A stretch of DNA of 64,000 nt from Flavobacteriales bacterium. Its GTDB lineage: Bacteria > Bacteroidota > Bacteroidia > Flavobacteriales > Flavobacteriaceae. This document shows positions 26,551 to 34,707 of this stretch, in pieces (position 1 is the stretch's first letter; each line of letters starts with the position of its first letter). The position numbers were made by a program, and so were the translations under genes. Below the pieces are notes generated by a model. That model ran no database searches. It was not told the origin of the DNA and saw only the letters and a list, made by a program, of their open reading frames with translations. Location: contig JAMONV010000018.1 in assembly GCA_027066365.1 (NCBI GenBank), positions 62,001 through 126,000 of the forward strand, in the 5' to 3' direction.

Positions 26551-27580
26551 ATTGAAAATGGTTGTGTTGGCACTTATGATTGTTTCGGGAATCCGGGCAC
26601 AAACCCATGAAGTGAGTAAAACGGTTATCAAGAAATTTTATAAAGTTCCCGAAAACGGAAAATTGAAGATTAGCGCCGATTTTGCACGTATTCATATCCA
26701 TACCGGATCAGGTGATTCCTTGGGCATTAAAATCACCGTTCGCGTCAAGTCCGACAAGCGTAGTACCGCCGATCAATATTTGAATGGCATTACATATTCC
26801 GTTAAGCAAAGCGGAAATACTTTTTATATTGAAAATTATCAAAGCGGAAGCGCTTCCAACTATTTTTACAATATCGGCGTTTTCAAAAACCGTTATGTGG
26901 AATATGAAAGTGTTTACGAAATTACCATGCCCGCCAGTTTCGATTTGCATATAGATGCCGATTATTCGGTGTTGAAAATCAATGATTTATACGGTAAGCT
27001 TTATGCCGACATGGATTACGGACGTATTTTGGCGGGTAATTTGCAGAATTCCGGGAATCGGATTGAAGGGGATTATATGACCCGAAACCGGATTGAAATG
27101 TTGCGAGGCGGTGAAATCAATTCCGATTTTTCGGATTTCGATATCGATTTGAGCTTTTATTTGAAAATCCAATCCGATTATAGCAAATTTCATCTAAATC
27201 ACGCCAAAACAGTTGTATTTGAAGGGGATTTTTCGCATTTGGATGCCGAGCGTATCAAATCGCTTTATGTGGATTCGGATTATGCACGATTTCGTGTGAA
27301 ACGCTTGTATAAACTCAAAATGCAAGGTGATTTCAATCATTTAACGGTTGAGCGGCTTCCTTCCACGGCGCAATATTATGATTTGAAGGGAGAATACGGC
27401 GAATATGTTATCCGGAATCCGGATCGTGTTTCGTTTGTTTATCATCTGACGGGCGATTATTCTCAAGCACAAATTATGGACCAATCGATAACCGGCGAGC
27501 GCACCGGTTATTATTTGAACAACGACGCCAAAATACGTTTTCGTTTTGATATTGATTTCGGAAAACTAATTATAAAATAA
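26525..27580 (+). CDS. Exported DUF4097/adhesin-like beta-rich protein
   Basis: A 351-aa protein with a signal peptide (LKMVVLALMIVSGIRAQ) and a body of short beta-strand repeats with many Asp, Tyr and Phe residues ('ADYSVLKINDLYGKLYADMD', 'LKIQSDYSKFHLN'). This is the single-stranded helix-like pattern of DUF4097/head-GIN putative adhesins. Such proteins are frequent in Bacteroidota sigma/anti-sigma operons, where they are thought to act in the envelope, with no known activity. It overlaps the anti-sigma-like gene by 26 bases and precedes a beta-barrel gene by 13, making a four-gene operon. Confidence 0.72.
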   Translation: MKRVFINLKLKMVVLALMIVSGIRAQTHEVSKTVIKKFYKVPENGKLKISADFARIHIHTGSGDSLGIKITVRVKSDKRSTADQYLNGITYSVKQSGNTFYIENYQSGSASNYFYNIGVFKNRYVEYESVYEITMPASFDLHIDADYSVLKINDLYGKLYADMDYGRILAGNLQNSGNRIEGDYMTRNRIEMLRGGEINSDFSDFDIDLSFYLKIQSDYSKFHLNHAKTVVFEGDFSHLDAERIKSLYVDSDYARFRVKRLYKLKMQGDFNHLTVERLPSTAQYYDLKGEYGEYVIRNPDRVSFVYHLTGDYSQAQIMDQSITGERTGYYLNNDAKIRFRFDIDFGKLIIK

Positions 27581-27593
27581 AAATAACAGCACT

Positions 27594-28565
27594 ATGAAAA
27601 AAGCATTATTTACTGCCGGTTTGTTGGTTTTCTTTGCCATGTTACAGGCACAAGAAACATCTGCGATTAAACGCGCCGAAATATTGGTGAAACACACGGA
27701 TAGCCTCAAGCATCATGTTGATCGTTCGTTTTTACAATCGGTGAAAATGATTGAGGGGAGCGATTCCACGCAAATGAAAAAACAACTTTTGAGAGCGGTT
27801 GAAACTTATTCGGATCAGTTGGATTATGTTTTTATTAGGGAAATTAACCGGTTTAAGAAGGAGATGCAATTAAATGGCGAGGAGGAGGAAACCGACGATA
27901 TCGGTTTTCTTTTTAAAATTCGCCTGCCGCGAAGAAAATCAAAACGGGAACCGGCGGACAGCACGGAATCCGGTCATAAGAAAAACGTTTCGCGGTCGAA
28001 ACTTTTTTTGGTATCGCAATTGAGTTTTTATGGAATGCGTCCGGAGGCCGGTTTTGTTGAAGGCGGTGAGTTGAATTACTGGCAAACGGACGGGATAGAT
28101 TTAGGATTTAATCTCAATATTCCGTTGGATAAAAAAGGTAAAATAAATTTATTCACCGGTTTGGGATTTGCTTGGGAAAAATTCGTGATGACAAACGGCG
28201 ATTATTTTGTTGCCCATGACGACTCTCTTTTCATAAAAAAATTCGACACCGGTTTGCAGAAGTCAAAGCTTCGGACGGCATGGTTACGTGTTCCGCTGGG
28301 ATTACAAGTGAAATGGGGTAAGGTGATTTTGGGATTGGAAGGGAATGTTCGAACCTATTTGTCCGGTGTTCAAAAATTGAAATACAAGAATGAATATGCG
28401 CAATATAAGGTTAAGGAAAAACGCCGCTTTAACCAAAGCGATTGGATTTGTGGCGGAAGATTTTATATAGGCACCGGCGGTTTTCGTCTGTTCTTTGGCA
28501 TGGATTTTGTCCCTTATTTCAAGAATGATGATTCACGGATGATAAGTTTCGGAATCGCTTTTTAG
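27594..28565 (+). CDS. Outer-membrane beta-barrel-like protein
   Basis: A 323-aa protein with signal peptide 'KALFTAGLLVFFAMLQAQ', then a helical charged periplasmic region (about residues 20-120). A C-terminal part alternates hydrophobic and polar residues and ends 'MISFGIAF', with a terminal Phe as in outer-membrane barrels. 'INLFTGLGFAWEKF' and 'VPLGLQVKWGKVILGLEGNV' look like transmembrane strands. It resembles PorT-like porin domains but no specific family is certain. Last gene of the ECF sigma operon; it may be the envelope output or sensor of that system (inference). Confidence 0.65.
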   Translation: MKKALFTAGLLVFFAMLQAQETSAIKRAEILVKHTDSLKHHVDRSFLQSVKMIEGSDSTQMKKQLLRAVETYSDQLDYVFIREINRFKKEMQLNGEEEETDDIGFLFKIRLPRRKSKREPADSTESGHKKNVSRSKLFLVSQLSFYGMRPEAGFVEGGELNYWQTDGIDLGFNLNIPLDKKGKINLFTGLGFAWEKFVMTNGDYFVAHDDSLFIKKFDTGLQKSKLRTAWLRVPLGLQVKWGKVILGLEGNVRTYLSGVQKLKYKNEYAQYKVKEKRRFNQSDWICGGRFYIGTGGFRLFFGMDFVPYFKNDDSRMISFGIAF

Positions 28566-28596
28566 GTTTGGTTGAACTTTGTTCTCATTTGAATAG

Positions 28597-28632
28597 AAAA
28601 AAAGATGCTTCGCTAGGGGAGCATCTTTTTTT
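28597..28632. terminator. Bidirectional terminator between barrel gene and fabI
   Basis: Stem AAAAAAAGATGCT / AGCATCTTTTTTT around a short GC-rich loop. A- and T-runs at both ends let it stop transcripts from either side of these convergent genes. Confidence 0.85.
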
Positions 28633-28659
28633 ATGATGATATTTGAAGGAAAAAATTTT

Positions 28660-29481
28660 TTAGTGATCGTTTCCGGAAAAGATTTCCATGATGTCTTGAG
28701 AAACTCCGGTGGTGGAGAACCCGCCATCGTGATATAGGTTTTGCATGGTAACTTTTCGTGTTAAATCGGAAAATAGAGTTATAGTATAATTAGCGCAATC
28801 TTCGGCGGTGGCATTTCCCAGCGGCGACATTTTATCGGCATAGTCTAGGAAGATTTCAAAGCTTTTGACGCCTTTGCCTGCGGTGGTGGGAGTGGGAGAT
28901 TGGGAGATGGTATTGACGCGAACCTTGAATTTTTTTCCGAACCAATAGCCGAAGTTTCGTGCAATGCTTTCAAGATAGGCTTTGTTGTCGGCCATATCGT
29001 TATAATCGGGGAAGACGCGTTGTGCGGCGATGTAGGTATATGCAACGATAGATCCCCATTCGTTCATGGCTTCTTTATTGTAGAGCAATTGCATTAATTT
29101 ATGAAACGAAACGGCGGAAACATCCCAGCCTTTTTCGAGCCAGTCATAGCGAAGGTTGGTGTAGGGGCGGTTTTTGCGCACATTGACACTCATACCGATG
29201 GAATGCAGCACAAAATCGAGTTTTCCGCCGAGGATTTCCATGGATTTGTCGATGAGATTTTCCAAATCTTCGAGGTTTGTAGCATCAGCGGGAATGATTT
29301 GACTTCCGGTTTTTTCGGCCAATTTGTTGATTTCACCGAAGCGCATAGCTACGGGCGCATTGGTGAGGACAAATTCGGCACCTTCTTCATGTGCTTTTTC
29401 GGCTACTTTCCACGCTATCGAATTTTCATCCAAGGCACCGAAAATGATTCCTTTTTTTCCTTTCAGTAAATTGTATGCCAT
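28660..29481 (-). CDS. fabI: Enoyl-[acyl-carrier-protein] reductase FabI
   Basis: A 273-aa NADH-dependent enoyl-ACP reductase, last step of each fatty-acid elongation cycle. Cofactor loop 'IFGALDENSIAWKVAEK', 'LHSIGMSVNVRKN', substrate tyrosine in 'AYTYIAAQRVF', and the catalytic Tyr-x6-Lys in 'PDYNDMADNKAYLE'. C-terminal 'MQNLYHDGGFSTTGVS' is typical. The ATG at 29481 is used; the TTG two codons earlier is unlikely. It is probably the triclosan-sensitive class by family, not testable here. Confidence 0.95.
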   Translation of the reverse strand: MAYNLLKGKKGIIFGALDENSIAWKVAEKAHEEGAEFVLTNAPVAMRFGEINKLAEKTGSQIIPADATNLEDLENLIDKSMEILGGKLDFVLHSIGMSVNVRKNRPYTNLRYDWLEKGWDVSAVSFHKLMQLLYNKEAMNEWGSIVAYTYIAAQRVFPDYNDMADNKAYLESIARNFGYWFGKKFKVRVNTISQSPTPTTAGKGVKSFEIFLDYADKMSPLGNATAEDCANYTITLFSDLTRKVTMQNLYHDGGFSTTGVSQDIMEIFSGNDH

Positions 29482-29504
29482 ATTCAAATGTTTTTGGAAT
29501 TAGG

Positions 29505-29512
29505 CAAAAATA
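29505..29512 (-). promoter_or_regulatory. -7 box upstream of fabI
   Basis: TATTTTTG on the minus strand matches TAnnTTTG; leader about 19 nt. -33 box weak. Confidence 0.45.
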
Positions 29513-29645
29513 TCAATTATTTTTGAGATATGCTTTCAATGCCGGAGGATATTAAACCGGGCATTTATTTTTTAATTTTTCATCTATTAAATCGTATTTG
29601 ATTTTTTATGTTTTATTTAATAAAATTACTTTTCAAAAAAAATAT

Positions 29646-29653
29646 TATATTTG
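29646..29653 (+). promoter_or_regulatory. -7 box upstream of the lipase-like gene
   Basis: TATATTTG, an exact -7 match, in an AT-rich region; predicted leader about 16 nt to ATG 29674. No TTTG at the right distance upstream. Confidence 0.45.
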
Positions 29654-29673
29654 AACACCCAAAAAACTCATGT

Positions 29674-31740
29674 ATGAAAAGAACTCTTACTTTTTTTATG
29701 TTTTTTGTTTTTGCTTGGATTTTGCAAGCACAAACAATCCGGGAGGTTTATCATAATGTTAATGACGGCAATCCTTCTGTTTCGGTGAATGTTCCGGGTA
29801 CGATTTTATATCCGGTGGGTTATCCGGCTTATGATATAAAAACGCCGGTAATTTTTGTTCACGGATACACGGGAAAGTTAACGAGAAGTTACGAAGCCAA
29901 TATAGCGGCAGTTCGCGATTACGGTTTGCATGCGGCCTTTGTGCAATTGCCGCCTACGGCGTCGCCGGAAGAAAACGGTAAACTTTTGAAGAAAATGATT
30001 GACCGGGTGACGGCGCATTTCGGTACGCCTACGGTGAGTTTAGTGGTGCATAGCAAAGGCGGAATGGATAGTGAAAGGGCTTTGTATGGACGAAATCCGT
30101 ATAATCCTTCCATTCCGAGTTTCGGATATGAGAAAGTGGATGCGGTTTATACATTCGGTTCGCCTTTGAACGGTTCCAGAGTGGCTGATGTGGGCGCCGC
30201 TCTTTCGTGGACGGGTATTGCTTGGATTGCCATGTGGTATGCTAATGCCTTCGATTTGACCAGCGCCAGCGTTCAGGAGTTTCATAATTGGGCAAAGTCA
30301 TGGCGGATCAATTCCAACGGCACTTTCCGAAATTATTACAATCCGTCGGGCGCTTCATACAGTCGTATTAATTTAATCGAAGATAATACAACTCGATGGT
30401 GGGCGCATCAGTCGGATGATCCGTGTTATCAGGACAGATGGTATTTTTGTATTGTTGGCAACGGTTTTCATCATACGGCGGGTGCTTACTACGATGCTTA
30501 TTGGGAATGGGATTGGTTTAACTCGGGATGGCGAAATTGGCATACCGAAAACGACGGGTTTATTGCCGTATACAGAGCACAACGACGTGTCGTGCAGAAT
30601 GCTTCCCCTGCTTTAACACCCGGATCAGGAGACAGTAACTATATCACCATGCATGATGCCGACCATACCAGTCTTTGGGATGCCGGCGAAGGTCATTTCC
30701 GTAGAGAAGTAGCGCCGTATTTGCACTACGGGCTTTATTCCGGGGCCTATCGTTCCGCTACGAACCGGGAAGATACGAAGCCAAACGGCGAAGCGGAAAT
30801 GGATATATTGGAAAATCCGATTTTTGTATCTTCCGGGATGTTTTACGTGGCTAAAAACGGAAAAACGGATATTGTGATAGAAAATACGCCTTCGGAGGAG
30901 GTATTAAGTGTTTGGACGCCTCAACCCGTGGAACGCATAAGCTTAATGCGAAATGGAAAAAAGATCACTTTAAGTGCTGTCGAATCGCCTGTTTTTGACA
31001 AAACAAAAAGGGCCTATGCCGCAGTTTTTGAATTGGAAGGCTTAATGGCCGGAATTTACCGTTTGGAAACCGGAACCGACGAAGATGCCTTGGTGATGGT
31101 ATTTAATGAAAACCCCGAAGCGGCTTTTGCAGTGAAGTGGAATTGGAACGAGAAAAACGGATATGAAGGAAAACCCGTTGAAGTGAAAATTGCCGGATTA
31201 AGTACAGAGGCGTTGAAAAAATTAACGGTGGAAGCGGAATTGAATCCGATTGCGGTGAAGGGAACACTTATTCCGCCTTCAAAACAATATTTGTGGCATC
31301 CGCCCGTGCAAAAACTTTCCGCCGGACACTACCGGATAGATTTGGGTCAATTGGAAGCCGGAAACCGATATGCATTGCGTATTAAGGCTATAATAACGGA
31401 AGGCGAAAAATTGTTGGCACGCAATGCCATCAATACTTTCTATGTGCCGGAAACTTTACCCGTAAAGGACGTTTTAGCAAAGGATTACAGCGATAAAACC
31501 TTTAAAAATGAAACAGGATTGATACTTTTCCCAAATCCGGCCGAAAATTTTGTAAATTTGGAAATCGAATCCGGACGTAAACAAATTGTCATAATGGATA
31601 TGACGGGTAAAATTCTTTTTGAAAAAACTTCGGAGGCTTTATTTGAAACAATAGACATATCGGGATTGCAAACCGGAAATTATTTGATAAAAATCATTAG
31701 CGGAAAAGGAACAATCATCCGCCAATTGATTAAACGGTAA
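29674..31740 (+). CDS. Secreted lipase-like alpha/beta hydrolase with T9SS sorting domain
   Basis: A 688-aa secreted protein. Signal peptide 'RTLTFFMFFVFAWILQAQ' follows the ATG at 29674. An alpha/beta hydrolase part has the oxyanion region 'TPVIFVHGYTGKL' and nucleophile elbow 'SLVVHSKGGMDSERA' (Ser near residue 126). A likely catalytic His lies in 'MHDADHTSLWDAG' (about 330). The layout resembles true lipases with GHSKGG elbows. Middle beta-rich domains run to about 600. The last 75 residues form a type A T9SS C-terminal domain ('LILFPNPAENFVNLEIE', 'GNYLIKIISG'), so it is exported by the SprE/PorT machinery. Substrate is unproven. Confidence 0.83.
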   Translation: MKRTLTFFMFFVFAWILQAQTIREVYHNVNDGNPSVSVNVPGTILYPVGYPAYDIKTPVIFVHGYTGKLTRSYEANIAAVRDYGLHAAFVQLPPTASPEENGKLLKKMIDRVTAHFGTPTVSLVVHSKGGMDSERALYGRNPYNPSIPSFGYEKVDAVYTFGSPLNGSRVADVGAALSWTGIAWIAMWYANAFDLTSASVQEFHNWAKSWRINSNGTFRNYYNPSGASYSRINLIEDNTTRWWAHQSDDPCYQDRWYFCIVGNGFHHTAGAYYDAYWEWDWFNSGWRNWHTENDGFIAVYRAQRRVVQNASPALTPGSGDSNYITMHDADHTSLWDAGEGHFRREVAPYLHYGLYSGAYRSATNREDTKPNGEAEMDILENPIFVSSGMFYVAKNGKTDIVIENTPSEEVLSVWTPQPVERISLMRNGKKITLSAVESPVFDKTKRAYAAVFELEGLMAGIYRLETGTDEDALVMVFNENPEAAFAVKWNWNEKNGYEGKPVEVKIAGLSTEALKKLTVEAELNPIAVKGTLIPPSKQYLWHPPVQKLSAGHYRIDLGQLEAGNRYALRIKAIITEGEKLLARNAINTFYVPETLPVKDVLAKDYSDKTFKNETGLILFPNPAENFVNLEIESGRKQIVIMDMTGKILFEKTSEALFETIDISGLQTGNYLIKIISGKGTIIRQLIKR

Positions 31741-31768
31741 CTTTTTCATGGCTGAACAACCCCCTTTG

Positions 31769-31799
31769 AAAATCCCGGTTCCGTCGGTTCCGGGGTTTT
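31769..31799 (+). terminator. Terminator after the lipase-like gene
   Basis: AAAATCCCGG / CCGGGGTTTT stem with an 11-base loop, followed by a T-rich stretch, 29 bases after the stop. Confidence 0.65.
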
Positions 31800-31822
31800 C
31801 TTTTGTGCGTCAAAATTTAAAT

Positions 31823-31838
31823 AAATACTCGAGTATTT
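31823..31838. promoter_or_regulatory. Perfect 16-bp palindrome, candidate operator
   Basis: AAATACTCGAGTATTT reads the same on both strands. It lies between the lipase terminator and the anti-sigma-like gene, 86 bases before the latter's ATG, where a dimeric regulator could act. Confidence 0.45.
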
Positions 31839-31923
31839 CGTCCTAACAATAAGAAAAAAGATTGTTTTAAACCATCGAGGAGAAAAAGTATCTAAACCTG
31901 TGAATAAAAAATGAAATTTTCGG

Positions 31924-32223
31924 ATGATGAAACTACCGGATCGATTTCATAAACATTACAAGGTTCCGGAAAATTATTTCGAAAACCTGGAACAAATTCG
32001 TTTTGGTCAAGCTAGGCCTAAACGGAAATGGGTTTGGCCGGTGGCGGCTTCAATTTTAGTCATTGCCGGATTGAGTTTTTCTTTTTTGAAAAAGTTTGAA
32101 AGTAAACCGGATTGGCATCATCAAACCGAAATATATAAACCGGAAAAAGTGGAAGTTCGTTTGGACGATTTGCCCGACGAAGTTATTGATGATTATTTGC
32201 TTATGGAAAGTGAAAATGATTAA
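31924..32223 (+). CDS. Small anti-sigma-like membrane protein, orphan
   Basis: A 99-aa protein with N-terminus 'HKHYKVPENYFENLEQIRFG'. It resembles the 'FKVPxxYFxxF' start found in small membrane proteins next to Bacteroidota ECF sigma factors. One TM helix lies at about 39-57 ('KWVWPVAASILVIAGLSFSF') and an acidic C-terminus follows ('VEVRLDDLPDEVIDDYL'). No sigma factor gene adjoins it here; the upstream neighbour is a T9SS lipase-like gene, with a palindrome between. It is followed 19 bases later by a lipoprotein gene. Anti-sigma function is inferred from the motif and topology only. Confidence 0.55.
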   Translation: MMKLPDRFHKHYKVPENYFENLEQIRFGQARPKRKWVWPVAASILVIAGLSFSFLKKFESKPDWHHQTEIYKPEKVEVRLDDLPDEVIDDYLLMESEND

Positions 32224-32242
32224 CCTTTAAACCATATAAGCG

Positions 32243-33061
32243 ATGAGAAAAACATTTTTAGGGTTGTTATTCGTTATTTTGGTTGGCGGTATTTTTTCTT
32301 GTAAGAAAGACCGCTCGCCCGACACCGATCCGCAAGCGGTGGAAGATGTTACCGTATCGGTCAAGACCGATGTGGTGACGGAAGATTTTATGAATTCGGT
32401 GGAACATTTGTTTAACCCGAACGTATCACGTTCGGCTTCTTCAAATCATTCGTTGCCTTCATGTGTGACAATTACGCGTATACAACACGGCGATACACTC
32501 CTTGTTACGTGGGAATTCGATTCTTCCGGTTGTCAAATGCCCAATGGTAGAACCTATACGGGAACTCTTCATATTGAACGCATCCGGGATCGAAGTAACG
32601 GAACTTATATTTTGCATGTTGAAACGGATAGTTTAACGGTGGACGGGGTTTTGATAGAAGGGGAATTTACGCGCTTGAGAACACGCACCAATTCCAATGG
32701 CAATCCCGAATCCACGGTAACGTTTGATTTTCATGTTATATGGCCAAACGGAGATGCGGTTACTCGCCAAGGCACGCGTATGCGTGAATGGATTGAAGGT
32801 TACAATACGCCGCGCCGTGGCGATGACGTGTGGTTAATTACCGGTAATTGGCATGCGGTTCATCGCAACGGTACGCAATTGGATGCGAGGGTTATCACGC
32901 CGTTGCGCAGGGAATTTGCGTGTCGTTATATTGTCTCCGGTGTTCTGCAGGTAGAGAGAAACGGAGAAACTTATTCGATTGATTTCGGCAACGGAACTTG
33001 TGATGACGAAGCCGTTTTGACTTTGCCGAACGGGCAAACAAGAACGATTTACTTACGGTAA
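32243..33061 (+). CDS. Hypothetical lipoprotein
   Basis: A 272-aa lipoprotein not matched to a named family. Signal and lipobox 'LLFVILVGGIFSCKKDRSP' are clear. The Ser-Cys pair followed by KKD is typical for Bacteroidota lipoproteins that reach the outer membrane. The mature part is beta-rich with repeated 'NGR.YTGTLHIERI' and 'YSIDFGNGTCDDEAVLTL' features. Two Cys pairs ('LPSCVTI', 'SSGCQMP', 'FACRYI', 'NGTCDD') could form disulfides. Co-transcribed with the anti-sigma-like gene and ended by a strong terminator. Confidence 0.6.
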   Translation: MRKTFLGLLFVILVGGIFSCKKDRSPDTDPQAVEDVTVSVKTDVVTEDFMNSVEHLFNPNVSRSASSNHSLPSCVTITRIQHGDTLLVTWEFDSSGCQMPNGRTYTGTLHIERIRDRSNGTYILHVETDSLTVDGVLIEGEFTRLRTRTNSNGNPESTVTFDFHVIWPNGDAVTRQGTRMREWIEGYNTPRRGDDVWLITGNWHAVHRNGTQLDARVITPLRREFACRYIVSGVLQVERNGETYSIDFGNGTCDDEAVLTLPNGQTRTIYLR

Positions 33062-33076
33062 ATATAAAAAGCGGAT

Positions 33077-33111
33077 AAAAAAAGCCCGGAAGCCGCTTCC
33101 GGGCTTTTTTT
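33077..33111. terminator. Bidirectional terminator between lipoprotein gene and gcdH
   Basis: GCCCGGAAG / CTTCCGGGC stem with CCG loop, extended by seven A-T pairs; A- and T-runs on both sides serve the two convergent genes. Confidence 0.92.
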
Positions 33112-33118
33112 ATTGGAA

Positions 33119-34312
33119 TTATTTTTTCGATTTGCAACGAAAAGCGGGAATGCCCGTAATGTCCATTCCCGTGATGAGCAGGTGAATATCGTGTGTTCCT
33201 TCGTAGGTTATTACGGATTCCAAATTCATCATATGACGCATGATGGGGTAATCACCGGTGATTCCCATGGCGCCGAGGATTTGGCGCGCTTCGCGGGCGG
33301 CGTTCAGAGCGATATACGTATTGTTTCGTTTTGCCATGGAAATTTGAGCCGGTGTTGCTTTGCCTTCGTTCATGAGTGTGCCCAATCGCCAGACAAGCAA
33401 TTGAGCTTTGGTGATTTCGGTGATTATTTCGGCCAGCTTTTTTTGTTGAAGTTGGAAACCGGCAATGGGTTGTCCGAATTGATTGCGCTCCAGTGCGTAT
33501 CGAAGAGCAGTATCATATACATCCATAGCGGCGCCTAAGGTACCCCAAGCAATTCCGTATCGTGCCGAATCGAGACACATTAAAGGGGCGCGTAGTCCGT
33601 CGGCTTCGGGAAGCAGATTTTCTTTAGGTACTTTAACATTATCGAAAATCAATTCACCGGTTGCGGAAGTGCGAAGCGACCATTTATTATGCGTTTCGGG
33701 TGTGGAAAATCCTTCCATTCCGCGTTCTACGATTAATCCTTTGATTCGTCCTTCTTCGTTCTTGGCCCAGACGATGGCAATATCGGCGAAAGGCGCATTG
33801 GAAATCCACATTTTGGAGCCATTGAGTAAAAAATAATCGCCTTTGTCCGTAAATTTGGTTTCCATGCTGCCCGGGTCGGAGCCGTGATTGGGTTCGGTTA
33901 AGCCGAAGCATCCCATTAATTCACCGGAAGCAAGGCGGGGCAAGTATTTTTGTTTTTGTTCTTCGGATCCGAATTTCCAGATGGGATACATTACCAGTGA
34001 GGATTGTACCGATGCAGTGGACCGGATCCCGGAATCGCCGCGTTCGAGTTCTTGCATGATGATTCCGTAGGAAATATAATCCAATCCGGGTCCGCCGTAT
34101 TCTTCGGGAATATAAGGTCCGAAAGCACCGATTTCCGCCAGTCCTTTGAGCAAATGTTCGGGAAATTCGGCCTTTTGAGCGTATTCTTCAATGACGGGTG
34201 TCACTTCGCGTTTGACCCATTCGCGGGCGGCATCGCGTACCAATTTATGTTCTTCCGTCAAGAGTTCATCCACCAAATAGTAATCGGGGTGTTTGAAAAG
34301 ATCTTGTGCCAT
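33119..34312 (-). CDS. gcdH: Acyl-CoA dehydrogenase, glutaryl-CoA dehydrogenase type
   Basis: A 397-aa FAD enzyme of the acyl-CoA dehydrogenase family. 'SVQSSLVMYPIWKFGSEEQK', 'CFGLTEPNHGSDPGSMETK' (FAD/substrate site), 'RYGIAWGTLGAAMDVYDTAL' and the ending 'ITYEGTHDIHLLITGMDITG', which holds the catalytic Glu, are closest to glutaryl-CoA dehydrogenase. This enzyme oxidises and decarboxylates glutaryl-CoA to crotonyl-CoA in lysine/tryptophan degradation. Substrate is inferred from motif similarity. Single gene. The usual electron-transfer flavoprotein genes are not in the window. Confidence 0.85.
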   Translation of the reverse strand: MAQDLFKHPDYYLVDELLTEEHKLVRDAAREWVKREVTPVIEEYAQKAEFPEHLLKGLAEIGAFGPYIPEEYGGPGLDYISYGIIMQELERGDSGIRSTASVQSSLVMYPIWKFGSEEQKQKYLPRLASGELMGCFGLTEPNHGSDPGSMETKFTDKGDYFLLNGSKMWISNAPFADIAIVWAKNEEGRIKGLIVERGMEGFSTPETHNKWSLRTSATGELIFDNVKVPKENLLPEADGLRAPLMCLDSARYGIAWGTLGAAMDVYDTALRYALERNQFGQPIAGFQLQQKKLAEIITEITKAQLLVWRLGTLMNEGKATPAQISMAKRNNTYIALNAAREARQILGAMGITGDYPIMRHMMNLESVITYEGTHDIHLLITGMDITGIPAFRCKSKK

Positions 34313-34387
34313 GATTTTATTTTTAGCATTGTTGCAAATATGCTAAAAATCCTTTGAAAACCAAGTGACAAATGGAAAAATAAAAAG

Positions 34388-34695
34388 GCGAAAAGCAGGC
34401 CTGTAAGCCGGATTCTGTCGAGTCTTGCCATTTATCTGGGACGACGGTTACCCGCCGCCTCAAGCTGCCTACCCGCCGGCATCGGACGGGCCGCCCTCAA
34501 GCGCCGGCATACTTGGCATTGCACCACCCGGAGTTTAGCCTTTTCACTACAGCCGAACTGTACCTGGTTTCTGTGCCACTAGTCCTCTCCGGCTTTCGCC
34601 GGAGGGCGGGTGTTACCCGCCGGGTTGCCCTGCGGTGTCCGGACTTTCCTCATCCCGGCGTCCACCGGGACGCGGCAAGACAGCCTGCTTTTCGC
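34388..34695 (-). ncRNA. rnpB: RNase P RNA, bacterial type A
   Basis: About 308 nt. Conserved cores are visible on the minus strand: 'GAGGAAAGTCCGGAC' near the 5' end, 'GGGCAACCCGGCGGG', 'CAGAAACCAGGTACA'-like L15 context and the 3' 'AGACTCGACAGAATCCGGC'. P1 is a 13-bp helix, GCGAAAAGCAGGC pairing with GCCTGCTTTTCGC, which defines both ends. It processes tRNA 5' ends. A -7 box sits 5 bases before the 5' end, and a T-rich run follows P1 at the 3' end. An open frame on the plus strand across it is not a gene. Confidence 0.95.
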
Positions 34696-34699
34696 ATTG

Positions 34700-34707
34700 C
34701 AAAATTA
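34700..34707 (-). promoter_or_regulatory. -7 box of rnpB
   Basis: TAATTTTG on the minus strand, ending 5 bases before the P1-defined RNA start. This fixes the distance from -7 box to transcription start in this genome at about 5 nt. Confidence 0.6.
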
